Origin: an uncultured Faecalibacterium sp.
Lineage (GTDB): Bacteria > Bacillota > Clostridia > Oscillospirales > Ruminococcaceae
Length of the DNA: 15,022 nt
Direction of reading: 5' to 3'
NCBI GenBank assembly: GCA_934524985.1
Contig: CAKSYT010000029.1
Span: forward strand, 1-15,022
Position 1 is the first letter of the stretch; the number at the start of each line of letters is the position of its first letter. The notes under the pieces were generated by a model. The model had not been told where the DNA came from, made no database searches, and worked only from the letters and a program-made list of their open reading frames with translations. Positions 1 through 6,750 of the stretch are shown here, in pieces. Made by a program: the position numbers and the translations under genes.

Positions 1-242
1 TCATGGGCATCAAGATGGCAACCGATGGCGTCCTTCGCGGTCTCGGAATTATGCGTCCGTTCCTCGTTGCAAGCATGGTGAACCTTGCGATTCGACTGTC
101 CGTTGCCTTGATCTGTGCACCGCGTTTCGGTATTGCCTTTGTCTGGCTTGCTGTACCAGCTGGTTGGCTTGCGAACCTTTTAATCTCTTATGTGGCTCTC
201 AGAAGATCGTGGCCAACGGAGAAACCGGCGGAACCTCAATAA
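1..242 (+). CDS. MATE family multidrug efflux transporter, C-terminal fragment (5' end outside window)
   Basis: Last ~80 residues of a multidrug and toxic compound extrusion (MATE) transporter, an inner-membrane drug/cation antiporter. The frame is open to the left edge, so the ATG at position 3 is an internal Met and not a start. The visible part reads VLRGLGIMRPFLVASMVNL, then a hydrophobic segment ending APRFGIAFVWLAVPAGWLANLLISY and a short charged tail. That pattern of two last helices joined by an APRFGI-type loop is typical of the end of MATE proteins. The stop TAA is at 240-242. Codon use is unlike the neighbours: only 1 of 11 leucines is CTG (5 CTT, 3 CTC), and there are two AGA and one CGA arginine codons. 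This suggests a different origin from the CTG-dominated genes that follow. No clear terminator is seen downstream. Family call good; substrate unknown. Confidence 0.82.
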   Translation, partial: MGIKMATDGVLRGLGIMRPFLVASMVNLAIRLSVALICAPRFGIAFVWLAVPAGWLANLLISYVALRRSWPTEKPAEPQ

Positions 243-294
243 TTTTGCGCAGCGCGGGAGCAGCTTTCTTGTTAAATAATCTACTTATGTTGAA

Positions 295-315
295 AGCCTT
301 GTATCCAACAAGGCT
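295..315. promoter_or_regulatory. perfect 8-bp inverted repeat over the -35 region, candidate operator
   Basis: AGCCTTGT (295-302), loop ATCCA, ACAAGGCT (308-315) form a perfect inverted repeat. It contains the proposed -35 hexamer TTGTAT (299-304) of the exporter promoter. No T-tract follows, so it does not look like an intrinsic terminator. Operator function is inferred from its position only. Confidence 0.35.
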
Positions 316-327
316 CTGTGGTATGCT
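299..327 (+). promoter_or_regulatory. promoter of the aromatic-acid-exporter-like gene
   Basis: -35 TTGTAT (299-304), 17-base spacer, extended -10 TGG-TATGCT (hexamer 322-327). The expected start of transcription is near 334, just before the ribosome site AGGAGG at 347-352. Confidence 0.55.
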
Positions 328-362
328 GGAACGGTAATGCAAAAAGAGGAGGAATCTTGGAG

Positions 363-914
363 ATGTTACAGTTCCCGCACGAAGATTACCGGCTGCATGT
401 GGGCTGGCGCACCATCAAAACGGCGATCACGGCTATGCTGGTGGCGGTCGTCTACTGCCTGCTGGAGCGCAACCCGGCGTTTGCCTGCATCGGTGTCATT
501 TTCGGCCTTGGCACCGATATGCCGGACTCGATCAAAAACGGCGGCAACCGTCTGTTCGGCACCCTCATCGGCGGCCTGCTGGCCATTGCGGTGTTCTGGG
601 TGTATCTGCGGTTTTACCCGCAGGGCGGCCACAGTATGTTGTTGGCGCTGCTGCTGGGTGCGGCCATCGTGGTGCTGATTTTGCTGTGTCAGTATTTCTG
701 GCCGGGCGGCGTGCAGCCCGGCGGTGTGGTGCTTTGCATCGTGCTGTTCAGCACGCCGGTGGAGACCTATGTTGCCTACTCCCTCAACCGCATCTTTGAT
801 ACGGCGGTGGGCGTCATTGTAGCGCTGCTGGTCAATTATTTCCTGCCGCGGGAGCGGGTGGTGGCCTTTTGGGAAAAGGTCAAGGGGCTCTTCCGTCCGG
901 TGGAACATTCCTGA
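363..914 (+). CDS. aromatic acid exporter-like membrane protein (ArAE_1/DUF939, FUSC-like)
   Basis: A 183-residue integral membrane protein of the aromatic acid exporter (ArAE_1) / FUSC-like family, whose members are thought to export aromatic or other organic acids. The N-terminus carries the family signature: a GWRTIKTAITAMLV helix, a second helix, then GTDMPDSIKNGGNRLFGTLIGG, where the conserved R..GT.IGG segment joins helices. About six hydrophobic segments follow, and the basic tail FWEKVKGLFRP lies in the cytoplasm. The start is ATG 363, ten bases after AGGAGG (347-352). An in-frame ATG at 318 lies between the promoter hexamers and cannot be used. The protein is short compared with members that carry an extra C-terminal cytoplasmic domain, so it is a membrane-domain-only form. 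It is transcribed alone, from its own promoter to a strong terminator. The substrate cannot be read from the sequence. Confidence 0.75.
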   Translation: MLQFPHEDYRLHVGWRTIKTAITAMLVAVVYCLLERNPAFACIGVIFGLGTDMPDSIKNGGNRLFGTLIGGLLAIAVFWVYLRFYPQGGHSMLLALLLGAAIVVLILLCQYFWPGGVQPGGVVLCIVLFSTPVETYVAYSLNRIFDTAVGVIVALLVNYFLPRERVVAFWEKVKGLFRPVEHS

Positions 915-950
915 GGGTCCGCGCTGCTTCGTTTTTACAAAATAGCAAAG

Positions 951-990
951 GGGCTGCTGCACAGGATCTCACTGTGCGGCAGCCCTTTTT
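951..990 (+). terminator. intrinsic terminator after the ArAE-like gene
   Basis: GGGCTGCTGCACAG (951-964) pairs over 14 positions, one of them G-U, with CTGTGCGGCAGCCC (972-985). The loop is 7 bases and five Ts follow (986-990). Its left arm sequence recurs, unpaired, at 14905-14918 next to the insertion sequence. Confidence 0.9.
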
Positions 991-1005
991 CTGTGCTTGT
1001 CGGCG

Positions 1006-1034
1006 TTTACTTTTGGCAGAAGAAATGCTATGAT
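1006..1034 (+). promoter_or_regulatory. promoter of the P1 family peptidase gene
   Basis: TTTACT (1006-1011), 17-base spacer, extended -10 TGC-TATGAT (hexamer 1029-1034). It lies directly after the preceding terminator and 32 bases before the start codon at 1066. Confidence 0.55.
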
Positions 1035-1065
1035 ACACCTTAGAAAAAAGCAAGGAGGAGCTACG

Positions 1066-2103
1066 ATGGGAATTGCAGGGAACGAATGGGGCTTTCAGGT
1101 GGGCACACTGCCCAAAGGTGCGCGGGATAAGATCAGCGATGTGCCGGGGGTGACGGTGGGGCACTGCACGCTGGCAGACGGCGCGGTGCAGACCGGTGTA
1201 ACGGCGCTGCTGCCCCACCAAGGGGACGTGTTCCACGAAAAGGTGCTGGCGGCCAGCTATGTCATCAACGGCTTTGGCAAGACCACCGGTCTTGTGCAAA
1301 TCAACGAGCTGGGCACGCTGGAAACGCCCATCCTGTTTACCAACACCCTCAGCGTGGGCACGGCGCAGACCGCACTGGTGAAGTATATGCTGGAGAAAAA
1401 CCCTGACATCTGCGAGACCACCGGCAGCGTGAACCCGGTGGTCTGCGAGTGCAACGACTGCGGCCTGAACGACATCCGGGGGCTCCATGTCACCGAGGAG
1501 CACGTTTTTGCCGCGCTGGCAGACTGCAAGGCAGATTTTGCCGAGGGTGCCGTAGGCGCCGGGCGGGGGATGCGCTGCCATGGCCTCAAGGGCGGCATCG
1601 GCTCTGCCTCCCGGGTGGTGGAGCTGGACGGCAAGCCGTACACCATGGGTGCACTGGTGCTTTCCAACCACGCGCTGTTCGATGACCTCATCGTGGCGGG
1701 CACGCCGATCCATACCCTGCTGGGCGACAGCATCCCGCCCCACGAGGATAAGGGCTCCATCATCACGGTGCTGGCCACGGATATCCCCCTGAGCGAGCGG
1801 CAGCTGCGGCGGCTGTGCCGCCGGGCGCTGGTGGGGCTTTCCCGCACCGGGTCTTACTGCGGTAACGGCAGCGGCGAGATCGTCATCGCCTTCACCACCG
1901 CCAACCGGGTGCCACACTATTCGGAAAAAGCCCTGCTGCCCATGACCCTGCTCCACGATGATGCCATCAACCCCCTGTTCCGGGCGGTGGCAGAGTGCGT
2001 GGAGGAAAGCGTTCTCAGCAGCCTGCTCCACGCCGAGACGGTTACCGGCAACCACGGCCATACCTTCCGCAGCTTGACGGAACTTCTGAAAAACCGCGCT
2101 TGA
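1066..2103 (+). CDS. P1 family peptidase (DmpA/BapA-like, peptidase family S58/P1)
   Basis: A 345-residue self-processing N-terminal-nucleophile-type aminopeptidase. Members such as DmpA and BapA cleave N-terminal or beta-amino-acid residues from short peptides. Visible family landmarks: the start ISDVPGVTVGH (residues 23-33), an NDCGLNDIRG segment near 130-139, Asn201 in LVLSNHALFDD, and the processing site Gly230-Ser231 followed by IITVLATDIPLS. Cleavage there would free Ser231 as the nucleophile of the small subunit. GNGSGEIVIAF (266-276) supplies the conserved Ser/Glu loop. Length matches the family. The start is ATG 1066, preceded by AAGGAGG (1052-1058); an in-frame ATG at 997 is upstream of the promoter and was rejected. 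No signal peptide is seen, so it is probably cytoplasmic. It is monocistronic and shares a bidirectional terminator with the converging gene. The physiological substrate is unknown. Confidence 0.88.
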   Translation: MGIAGNEWGFQVGTLPKGARDKISDVPGVTVGHCTLADGAVQTGVTALLPHQGDVFHEKVLAASYVINGFGKTTGLVQINELGTLETPILFTNTLSVGTAQTALVKYMLEKNPDICETTGSVNPVVCECNDCGLNDIRGLHVTEEHVFAALADCKADFAEGAVGAGRGMRCHGLKGGIGSASRVVELDGKPYTMGALVLSNHALFDDLIVAGTPIHTLLGDSIPPHEDKGSIITVLATDIPLSERQLRRLCRRALVGLSRTGSYCGNGSGEIVIAFTTANRVPHYSEKALLPMTLLHDDAINPLFRAVAECVEESVLSSLLHAETVTGNHGHTFRSLTELLKNRA

Positions 2104-2121
2104 AGCGCTGCCATACAGAAA

Positions 2122-2150
2122 AAAAGCCCCGCATCCGGTGCGGGGCTTTT
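2122..2150. terminator. bidirectional terminator between converging genes
   Basis: AAAAGCCCCGCA (2122-2133), loop TCCGG, TGCGGGGCTTTT (2139-2150) form a 12-bp perfect stem with A-runs on the left and T-runs on the right. It can serve both the P1 peptidase (stop at 2103, plus strand) and the carboxypeptidase-like gene (stop at 2158, minus strand). Confidence 0.9.
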
Positions 2151-2157
2151 GCTTTGC

Positions 2158-3501
2158 TCAATAGCGACGGTGGATCTTTTTGGTGGGCTTGCGGCGGTTC
2201 CAGTTGGCGCACAGCAGCCACAGCCCGTAGATCAGGGCGGCGATCAGGCTGAGCACCAGCACCACTTTCAGGTACAGGCTGGTGAAGAACTCCTTCACCT
2301 TGTCCACCCCGAACAGCAGCGGGTTGCGGGCTACGTCCTGCCCGGCGATCAGTTCCACCACGCCGATGGTCTCGCCCGCCAGCTTCAGCTCCACCGTGCC
2401 TACTACATCGCCCTGCTGGATGGGGGCGCAGACATAGTCCGGCAGATGGAAGTATTTCTGGGTGACGGTTCCGTCACTGGTGGAGGGCAGCAGGGTCATC
2501 ATGCTGTCGTTGGGGTACAGCTGCAAGGTGTCGGTATCGGAGGAATACTTGACCGGGATCTCTGCAATGGTCAGGTCGGTGTCCAGCGCAGCCTGAATGG
2601 AAAAGCTGTCGAACACCCAGTCCATCAGTTCGACCGTCTCGAACAGGGCGGGGCGGCGGTTGGCGTAGCCGAGGGTATCGCAGCTGTCGGGGCTGTCCAT
2701 CACGCAGAAGATATAGGTGGCACCGTCCTTGTTGCCCCAGGAAACATAGCTCTGGGTGCCGGTATCGTTTTTAAAGGCGGTCACGCTGCACATACCGCCC
2801 TGCATGGCGCTGCGGTAGTAGCCGCCGCCGCTGCCCTTGCTCAGCGCCGCGTTCTGGCTGACCAGCACCGAGGAGGAACGGTGCTTCTCCTTAGCGGGCA
2901 TGGTAAAGCTGGGCGCACCGGATACCTCTACAAAGGCGTCAAAGCTCATCAGGTAGCGCAAAATCAGGTACATATCCACCGCGCAGGTGGTGTTGCCGCT
3001 GTCAATGCCGCAGGCGTCCGTCCAGTTGCTGGCGGTGGTGCCGATGCGCTTGGATAAGGTGTTCATCTGCGCCACCCAGCCGTCCAGATCTCCGCCGGAA
3101 AGGGTGTACGCCAGACCCATAGCCGCCTCGTTTGCGTTGCGGGTAAGCATGGCGTACATAGCTTCCCGATAGGTAAAAGTCTCGTTGGAGCGCATATCCG
3201 CGTTGTTGGTGTTGTAAACGTAGTCCGAGATGGCAAAGGGCATCTGGAAGGTGCTGTCCAGCTGGTCGGCGTAGTTGGTCAGCAGCACGGCAAGGGTCAT
3301 ATATTTGGTCAGACCGCCGGCAGATACCTGCTTTGTGCTGTCTTTATCGTAGACGATGATGTTGGTATCGGTGTTCACGATATAGGCGCTTGCAGCCTGC
3401 ACCTGATACACCGGGCTGGGGTCGAACATGGCTCCGGCGGGCAGCACAAGGCAGCTGAGCAGAAATACAAGCGAGAGAACCAGTGCAAAAATACGTTTCA
3501 T
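2158..3501 (-). CDS. D-alanyl-D-alanine carboxypeptidase-like protein (peptidase S11 fold), probably catalytically inactive
   Basis: A 447-residue exported protein with the layout of DacF/PBP5 enzymes: signal peptide (1-24, MKRIFALVLSLVFLLS...PAGA), S11 transpeptidase-fold domain (about 30-285), a beta-rich C-terminal domain (about 290-390), a membrane helix (about 408-431) and a basic cytoplasmic tail. Active S11 enzymes trim the terminal D-Ala of peptidoglycan peptides using SxxK, SxN and KTG motifs. Here all three are changed. The first reads GGLTK, with Gly63 where the nucleophile Ser belongs (Lys66 is kept). The second reads N122-A-N124 in LTRNANEAA. The third reads Q234-G-G236 in AMQGGMCSVTAF. 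The frame is intact and ordinary in codon use, so this looks like a maintained pseudoenzyme, perhaps binding muropeptides or acting as a scaffold. Ribosome site AAAGGAA lies before ATG 3501. A possible -10 (TATATT, 3534-3529) has no convincing -35. Confidence 0.85.
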   Translation of the reverse strand: MKRIFALVLSLVFLLSCLVLPAGAMFDPSPVYQVQAASAYIVNTDTNIIVYDKDSTKQVSAGGLTKYMTLAVLLTNYADQLDSTFQMPFAISDYVYNTNNADMRSNETFTYREAMYAMLTRNANEAAMGLAYTLSGGDLDGWVAQMNTLSKRIGTTASNWTDACGIDSGNTTCAVDMYLILRYLMSFDAFVEVSGAPSFTMPAKEKHRSSSVLVSQNAALSKGSGGGYYRSAMQGGMCSVTAFKNDTGTQSYVSWGNKDGATYIFCVMDSPDSCDTLGYANRRPALFETVELMDWVFDSFSIQAALDTDLTIAEIPVKYSSDTDTLQLYPNDSMMTLLPSTSDGTVTQKYFHLPDYVCAPIQQGDVVGTVELKLAGETIGVVELIAGQDVARNPLLFGVDKVKEFFTSLYLKVVLVLSLIAALIYGLWLLCANWNRRKPTKKIHRRY

Positions 3502-3574
3502 GTGGACAATTCCTTTAAAAAGCGATAAAATATACTAGATAAGGCTGCGCAGTACAGCGCGCCGGAAGATCAAT

Positions 3575-3603
3575 TTTGCAGCAGAAGTGCTGTGTTCTAT
3601 AAT
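3575..3603 (+). promoter_or_regulatory. promoter of the phosphoesterase-glycosyltransferase-acyltransferase operon
   Basis: TTTGCA (3575-3580), 17-base spacer, consensus -10 TATAAT (3598-3603). Transcription should begin near 3610. This excludes an in-frame ATG at 3592 as the start of the first gene and leaves a leader of about 70 bases. Confidence 0.65.
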
Positions 3604-3615
3604 AATAACAGGTTT

Positions 3616-3668
3616 GCCGGGGCGTTACAAGAGCCTTGCGGTGTTTTACACCGTTCTTTCGCTCCGGC
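3616..3668 (+). other. structured 5' leader of the three-gene operon
   Basis: GCCGGGGCG (3616-3624) can pair with CGCTCCGGC (3660-3668) over nine positions with one G-U. Inside it, CGGTGT (3639-3644) pairs perfectly with ACACCG (3648-3653) around a TTT loop. The outer stem ends just before the ribosome site GGGAGGG (3670-3676). It matches no riboswitch class I recognise. A role in translation control or mRNA stability is inferred. Confidence 0.4.
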
Positions 3669-3681
3669 AGGGAGGGCAGGA

Positions 3682-4374
3682 ATGGTATATCTTACAGGGG
3701 ATACCCACGGCGATATCCAGCGCTTCAAGCAGGGCAAGCTGCGCTGGCTGGGCAAGAAAGACACCGTGGTGGTGCTGGGGGATTTCGGTTTTGTGTGGGA
3801 CGGCAGCGCCGCAGAGCGCAAGCGGCTGGACTGGCTGCGCAAGCGCCCCTACACGGTGCTGTTTCTGGATGGCAGCCACGAAAACTACGACCTGCTGGCA
3901 CAGTACCCGGAAACGGAGCTCTTCGGCGGCAGGGTGCAGAGCCTTGGCGGCAACGTGTACCATGTGTGCCGGGGCAGCGTGCTGGAACTGGAGGGCAAGA
4001 GCTATCTCTGCTTCGGCGGCGCGGAAAGTCAGGATAAGGACGACCGGGAGCCGGGCGTGAACTGGTGGAAGCAGGAGATGCCCAGCGATGAGGAATACGA
4101 CACCTGCCGCCGCAATCTGGAGGCAGTGGACTACAAGGTAGATTATGTGCTGACCCACGATGCACCAAGCAGATTTTTGGATTTTACCGCCCTTGCCCTT
4201 GGCGAGAGCAACCGTCTGCACCTGTTTCTGGATGAAATACTGCTCAAGCTGACCTACGAAAAATGGTTTTTCGGCTGCTATCACAAGGATGTGCAGCTTT
4301 CCACCAAGAGCCGGTGTGTGTTCTGCGATATCATTCCTATGGGTGAGCGGCGCACCGGGCTGTTCCACCGATAG
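3682..4374 (+). CDS. metallophosphoesterase (calcineurin-like)
   Basis: A 230-residue soluble phosphoesterase with a two-metal active site. The calcineurin-like motifs appear in order: GDTHGD (residues 6-11, ligands Asp7 and His9), GDFGFVWDG (33-41, bridging Asp34), DGSHENYD (63-70, the GNHE-type motif with Asn68), LTHDAPS (157-163, His159) and GCYHKD (198-203, His201). The family cleaves phosphomonoesters, phosphodiesters or nucleotides; the substrate here is not readable. The start is ATG 3682, preceded by GGGAGGG (3670-3676). Upstream in-frame ATG 3592 lies within the promoter. It is the first gene of an operon: its stop TAG (4372-4374) overlaps the AGGAGGG ribosome site of the next gene, which starts eight bases later. 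No signal peptide or membrane segment, so cytoplasmic. Confidence 0.88.
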   Translation: MVYLTGDTHGDIQRFKQGKLRWLGKKDTVVVLGDFGFVWDGSAAERKRLDWLRKRPYTVLFLDGSHENYDLLAQYPETELFGGRVQSLGGNVYHVCRGSVLELEGKSYLCFGGAESQDKDDREPGVNWWKQEMPSDEEYDTCRRNLEAVDYKVDYVLTHDAPSRFLDFTALALGESNRLHLFLDEILLKLTYEKWFFGCYHKDVQLSTKSRCVFCDIIPMGERRTGLFHR

Positions 4375-4382
4375 GAGGGAAT

Positions 4383-5417
4383 ATGCTGGTCACAGTAAAA
4401 CTTGCCACCCGGGAGGGTGCGGCGCACATCAGCGGCATTCTGGCGGGCTTTATTCTGCTGGCAAAGCGCGGGGAGCTGACCCTGCAAGTGCAGGACGAGC
4501 GGCAGGGCAGCCCCATTGCCCGGGAAGCGCTGCTGGAAACGGAAATTGACGGCCGCACGGTGGTGTTCGATTTGATGGACGGCTACTTCTATAATGACCC
4601 TGCGGCGGTGCAGGCACTGTTCAGCAGGGCGGATGTGGTGTTCAAGCGCAGCTTTTCAGCCGAGAAGAACCGGCAGTTCCCGGGCGACATCCCCGCAAAG
4701 CTGCGGCCATTGGGGCTGAACTACTACGTTACCTGTCCGGGCTCGCCGCTGGAGGCGGAGCGCAGCGCAAAGAGCCGCCTGAAGCAGTGGGCGCTTTCCA
4801 CCCGGTGCTACCCGCAGGATTTTGAAGCCCGGCTGACCCGGGTGCGCAAAAAGCCGCGCATCCTGTTTCTGACCCGTCTGTGGGACCCGGAGGAACCGGC
4901 AGTGCAGCAATACCCGGACTTACAGGCAGAGTGGCGGCAGGTGAACGCAGACCGCATCGAGCTGCTGCACCGGCTGCAAGCGGCCTTCCCGCAGCAGTTC
5001 ACCGGCGGCGTGTCCGACAACGCCTGCGCCCGGCGGCTGTGCTCGGAATTGATCGTACCGGACAAGCTGACCGGCAAGCGGGCGTACCTGCACCGGATGC
5101 AGCACACCGAGATCTGTGTGGCTTCCACCGGATTGCACGGCTCTACCGGCTGGAAGCTGGGCGAGTATGTGGCGGCGGGACGCGCCATCGTTACCGAGCC
5201 GCTGCGGTATACCCTGCCGGGCGGCTTTGAAGAAGGCAAAAACTATAAAACATATACGTCCCCGGCAGAGTGCGAGGAGCAGCTGCGGCAGCTGCTGGCA
5301 GACCCGGCGGCGATATTAGCCATGGCGCAGCACAATGCGGACTACTATCAAGCATGGCTGCGGCCAGAGCAGCAGGTGCGGCAGGCCTTGCGGCAGCTGG
5401 AAACAGGGGAAAAATAA
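4383..5417 (+). CDS. glycosyltransferase-like protein (GT-B, group-1-like C-terminal half), specific family not recognised
   Basis: A 344-residue protein that appears soluble. The N-terminal half (1-150) matches no family I can name; it contains VVFDLMDGYFYND (60-72) and a segment resembling an acceptor-binding domain. The second half begins with a strand at KKPRILFLTRLWDPEEPAV (156-174) and ends with STGLHGSTGWKLGEYVAAGRAIVTE (248-272) and a helical tail. This resembles the nucleotide-sugar-binding half of GT-B glycosyltransferases, where a conserved glycine/alanine-rich helix (LGEYVAAGRAIV, 259-270) follows the donor site. It starts at ATG 4383 with a strong AGGAGGG site overlapping the previous stop. 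The next gene begins 15 bases after the stop, whose TAA merges into that gene's ribosome site. The operon setting with a membrane acyltransferase fits glycan assembly. Function is inferred and alternatives remain open. Confidence 0.55.
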   Translation: MLVTVKLATREGAAHISGILAGFILLAKRGELTLQVQDERQGSPIAREALLETEIDGRTVVFDLMDGYFYNDPAAVQALFSRADVVFKRSFSAEKNRQFPGDIPAKLRPLGLNYYVTCPGSPLEAERSAKSRLKQWALSTRCYPQDFEARLTRVRKKPRILFLTRLWDPEEPAVQQYPDLQAEWRQVNADRIELLHRLQAAFPQQFTGGVSDNACARRLCSELIVPDKLTGKRAYLHRMQHTEICVASTGLHGSTGWKLGEYVAAGRAIVTEPLRYTLPGGFEEGKNYKTYTSPAECEEQLRQLLADPAAILAMAQHNADYYQAWLRPEQQVRQALRQLETGEK

Positions 5418-5432
5418 GGGGGAAAATGGGGT

Positions 5433-6545
5433 ATGGAAGAGCAGAAACGGCATAGCGGCTTTGAAACGATGCGCATCCTCAGTATGGTGATGATCGTGCT
5501 GATGCACGGCATTGGGCACGGCGGGCTGGGCAGTGCAGCACCGCAGGGGTCGGCGGCATTCTGGATCTACTGGCTGCTGTTTATTCTGGCGCGTGTATCC
5601 ACCAACTGTTTCGTGATGCTTTCCGGCTATTACCTGTCGGAGCGCAAAGGGTCCATCCGCGCCGGGCGGCTGTTCCGCATCGGGGCACAGGTGTGGTTTT
5701 ATTCCATGCTTACCTTCTGCATTGCGGTCAAGGCGGGGGCAGTTCCGCTTTCGGCGGTCAAACTGCTCCGGGCGCTTTTACCCCTTACCTCCAACGGTTA
5801 CTGGTTCGCCTCGTCCTATTTTTTACTGTACCTCTCGGTGCCGGTGCTGAACACGGTGGTGCAAAGCCTGAACAGGCGGCAGTACAAGACCCTGCTGCTG
5901 GTGGCACTGCTGCTGCAAAGCGTGTGGGGCACGCTGTTCTACTGGGCAACGGATGTGACCTTGGTAAATAACGGGTACAGTTTTATCTGGTTCTATACCC
6001 TGTATTTTATTGCTGCCTATTTCCGCAAATACCGGGTGACCGTACCCAGCAAGCTGTGTCTGGTGGCGTATCTGGCGGCTTCGGCGGTGGGGCTTTTCGA
6101 CCGGATGCTGGCGCTGCGGGTGGAAAGCGCCCTGCACCTGAACGGCTTTGTGGATACCGTCGGCGGCTATCAGGCATTGTCCACGGTCATTGCCTCGGCA
6201 GCGCTGTTTCTGCTGTTCCAGAATATCCACATCCGTTCGGACTACTGGCGGCACTGGGTCTTTTTGCTGGCACCGCTGTCCTTCGGGGTGTACCTGCTGC
6301 ACGACAGCGGTTTTACCCGGGCGCTGCTATGGCAGTGGGTAGACCTGCCCCGGTTCGGCGGGGCGCTGCTGCCCTCGCTGGCTTACCTGACCGGTGCGGT
6401 GCTGCTGGTCGCCGTGGCGGGCTACGCAGTGGATGCCGTGTATCAGCGGTTCTACCGTCTGCTGCGCCTGCCGACACTGGAAGAAAAGGTGGACACCCTG
6501 ACCACCCGCGTCCTGCAAAGCATCGTCGGGAGCAAAGAAGAATAA
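5433..6545 (+). CDS. acyltransferase 3 family membrane protein (surface glycan O-acyltransferase-like)
   Basis: A 370-residue polytopic membrane protein with about ten hydrophobic helices. Family members transfer acetyl or other acyl groups to sugars, often on cell-surface polysaccharides. The signature is at the N-terminus: FETMRILSMVMIVLMHGIGHG, with Arg14 and His25 in the conserved R-(x)10-H arrangement on helix 1. FVMLSGYYLSERK follows, giving the conserved SGYxL segment, and a late helix has SFGVYLLHDSG, the usual F..YLLH motif. The C-terminus ends in a soluble helix (about 345-365). It starts at ATG 5433 behind AAGGGGG (5416-5422), which overlaps the preceding stop codon. It is the last gene of the operon, followed 11 bases later by an intrinsic terminator. 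The acceptor is unknown; the adjacent glycosyltransferase-like gene suggests a shared glycan product. Confidence 0.82.
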   Translation: MEEQKRHSGFETMRILSMVMIVLMHGIGHGGLGSAAPQGSAAFWIYWLLFILARVSTNCFVMLSGYYLSERKGSIRAGRLFRIGAQVWFYSMLTFCIAVKAGAVPLSAVKLLRALLPLTSNGYWFASSYFLLYLSVPVLNTVVQSLNRRQYKTLLLVALLLQSVWGTLFYWATDVTLVNNGYSFIWFYTLYFIAAYFRKYRVTVPSKLCLVAYLAASAVGLFDRMLALRVESALHLNGFVDTVGGYQALSTVIASAALFLLFQNIHIRSDYWRHWVFLLAPLSFGVYLLHDSGFTRALLWQWVDLPRFGGALLPSLAYLTGAVLLVAVAGYAVDAVYQRFYRLLRLPTLEEKVDTLTTRVLQSIVGSKEE

Positions 6546-6556
6546 TATCCTATCGT

Positions 6557-6592
6557 GGGTCGGAAGCCTGAGCGCTTCTGACCCGCTTTTTT
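6557..6592 (+). terminator. intrinsic terminator of the three-gene operon
   Basis: GGGTCGGAAGC (6557-6567), a six-base loop and GCTTCTGACCC (6574-6584) form an 11-bp stem with one G-U pair. GC and six Ts (6587-6592) follow. Confidence 0.88.
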
Positions 6593-6644
6593 ATGCGTGA
6601 AGTCGCAGTGACAGATGCCATTTTCCGTCACGGCCCCTCCTGTG

Positions 6645-6684
6645 AAAAAAGCGTATATCGCGGCCCGCAGGCCGCGATATACGC
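6645..6684 (-). terminator. recG transcription terminator with a perfect 15-bp palindrome
   Basis: GCGTATATCGCGGCC (6651-6665) and GGCCGCGATATACGC (6670-6684) form a perfect 15-bp stem with a CGCA tetraloop. On the minus strand it is followed by six Ts (6650-6645). It lies 66 bases beyond the recG stop. Between 6593 and 6750 I see nothing else besides this element. Confidence 0.8.
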
Positions 6685-6750
6685 GAACTATAAAAATATT
6701 TTTTCCGCTGAAGTTGCGCAAAGCAAAGCGGAGCGCACTCAAAATCGTCC

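Noticed and set aside
880..2061. 393-codon open frame on the minus strand
   Set aside because: It lies antisense to the P1 peptidase, is rich in His/Gln/Arg/Ala as expected from GC-rich shadow frames, and runs through the terminator.
2149..3057. 302-codon open frame on the plus strand
   Set aside because: Antisense to the carboxypeptidase-like gene, with repetitive Gly/Ala/Val/His composition, no family likeness and no ribosome site.
3592..3681. Longer N-terminus for the metallophosphoesterase starting at 3592
   Set aside because: That ATG precedes and overlaps the TATAAT at 3598-3603. The extra residues match nothing, and the conserved fold starts at 3682 behind a good ribosome site.
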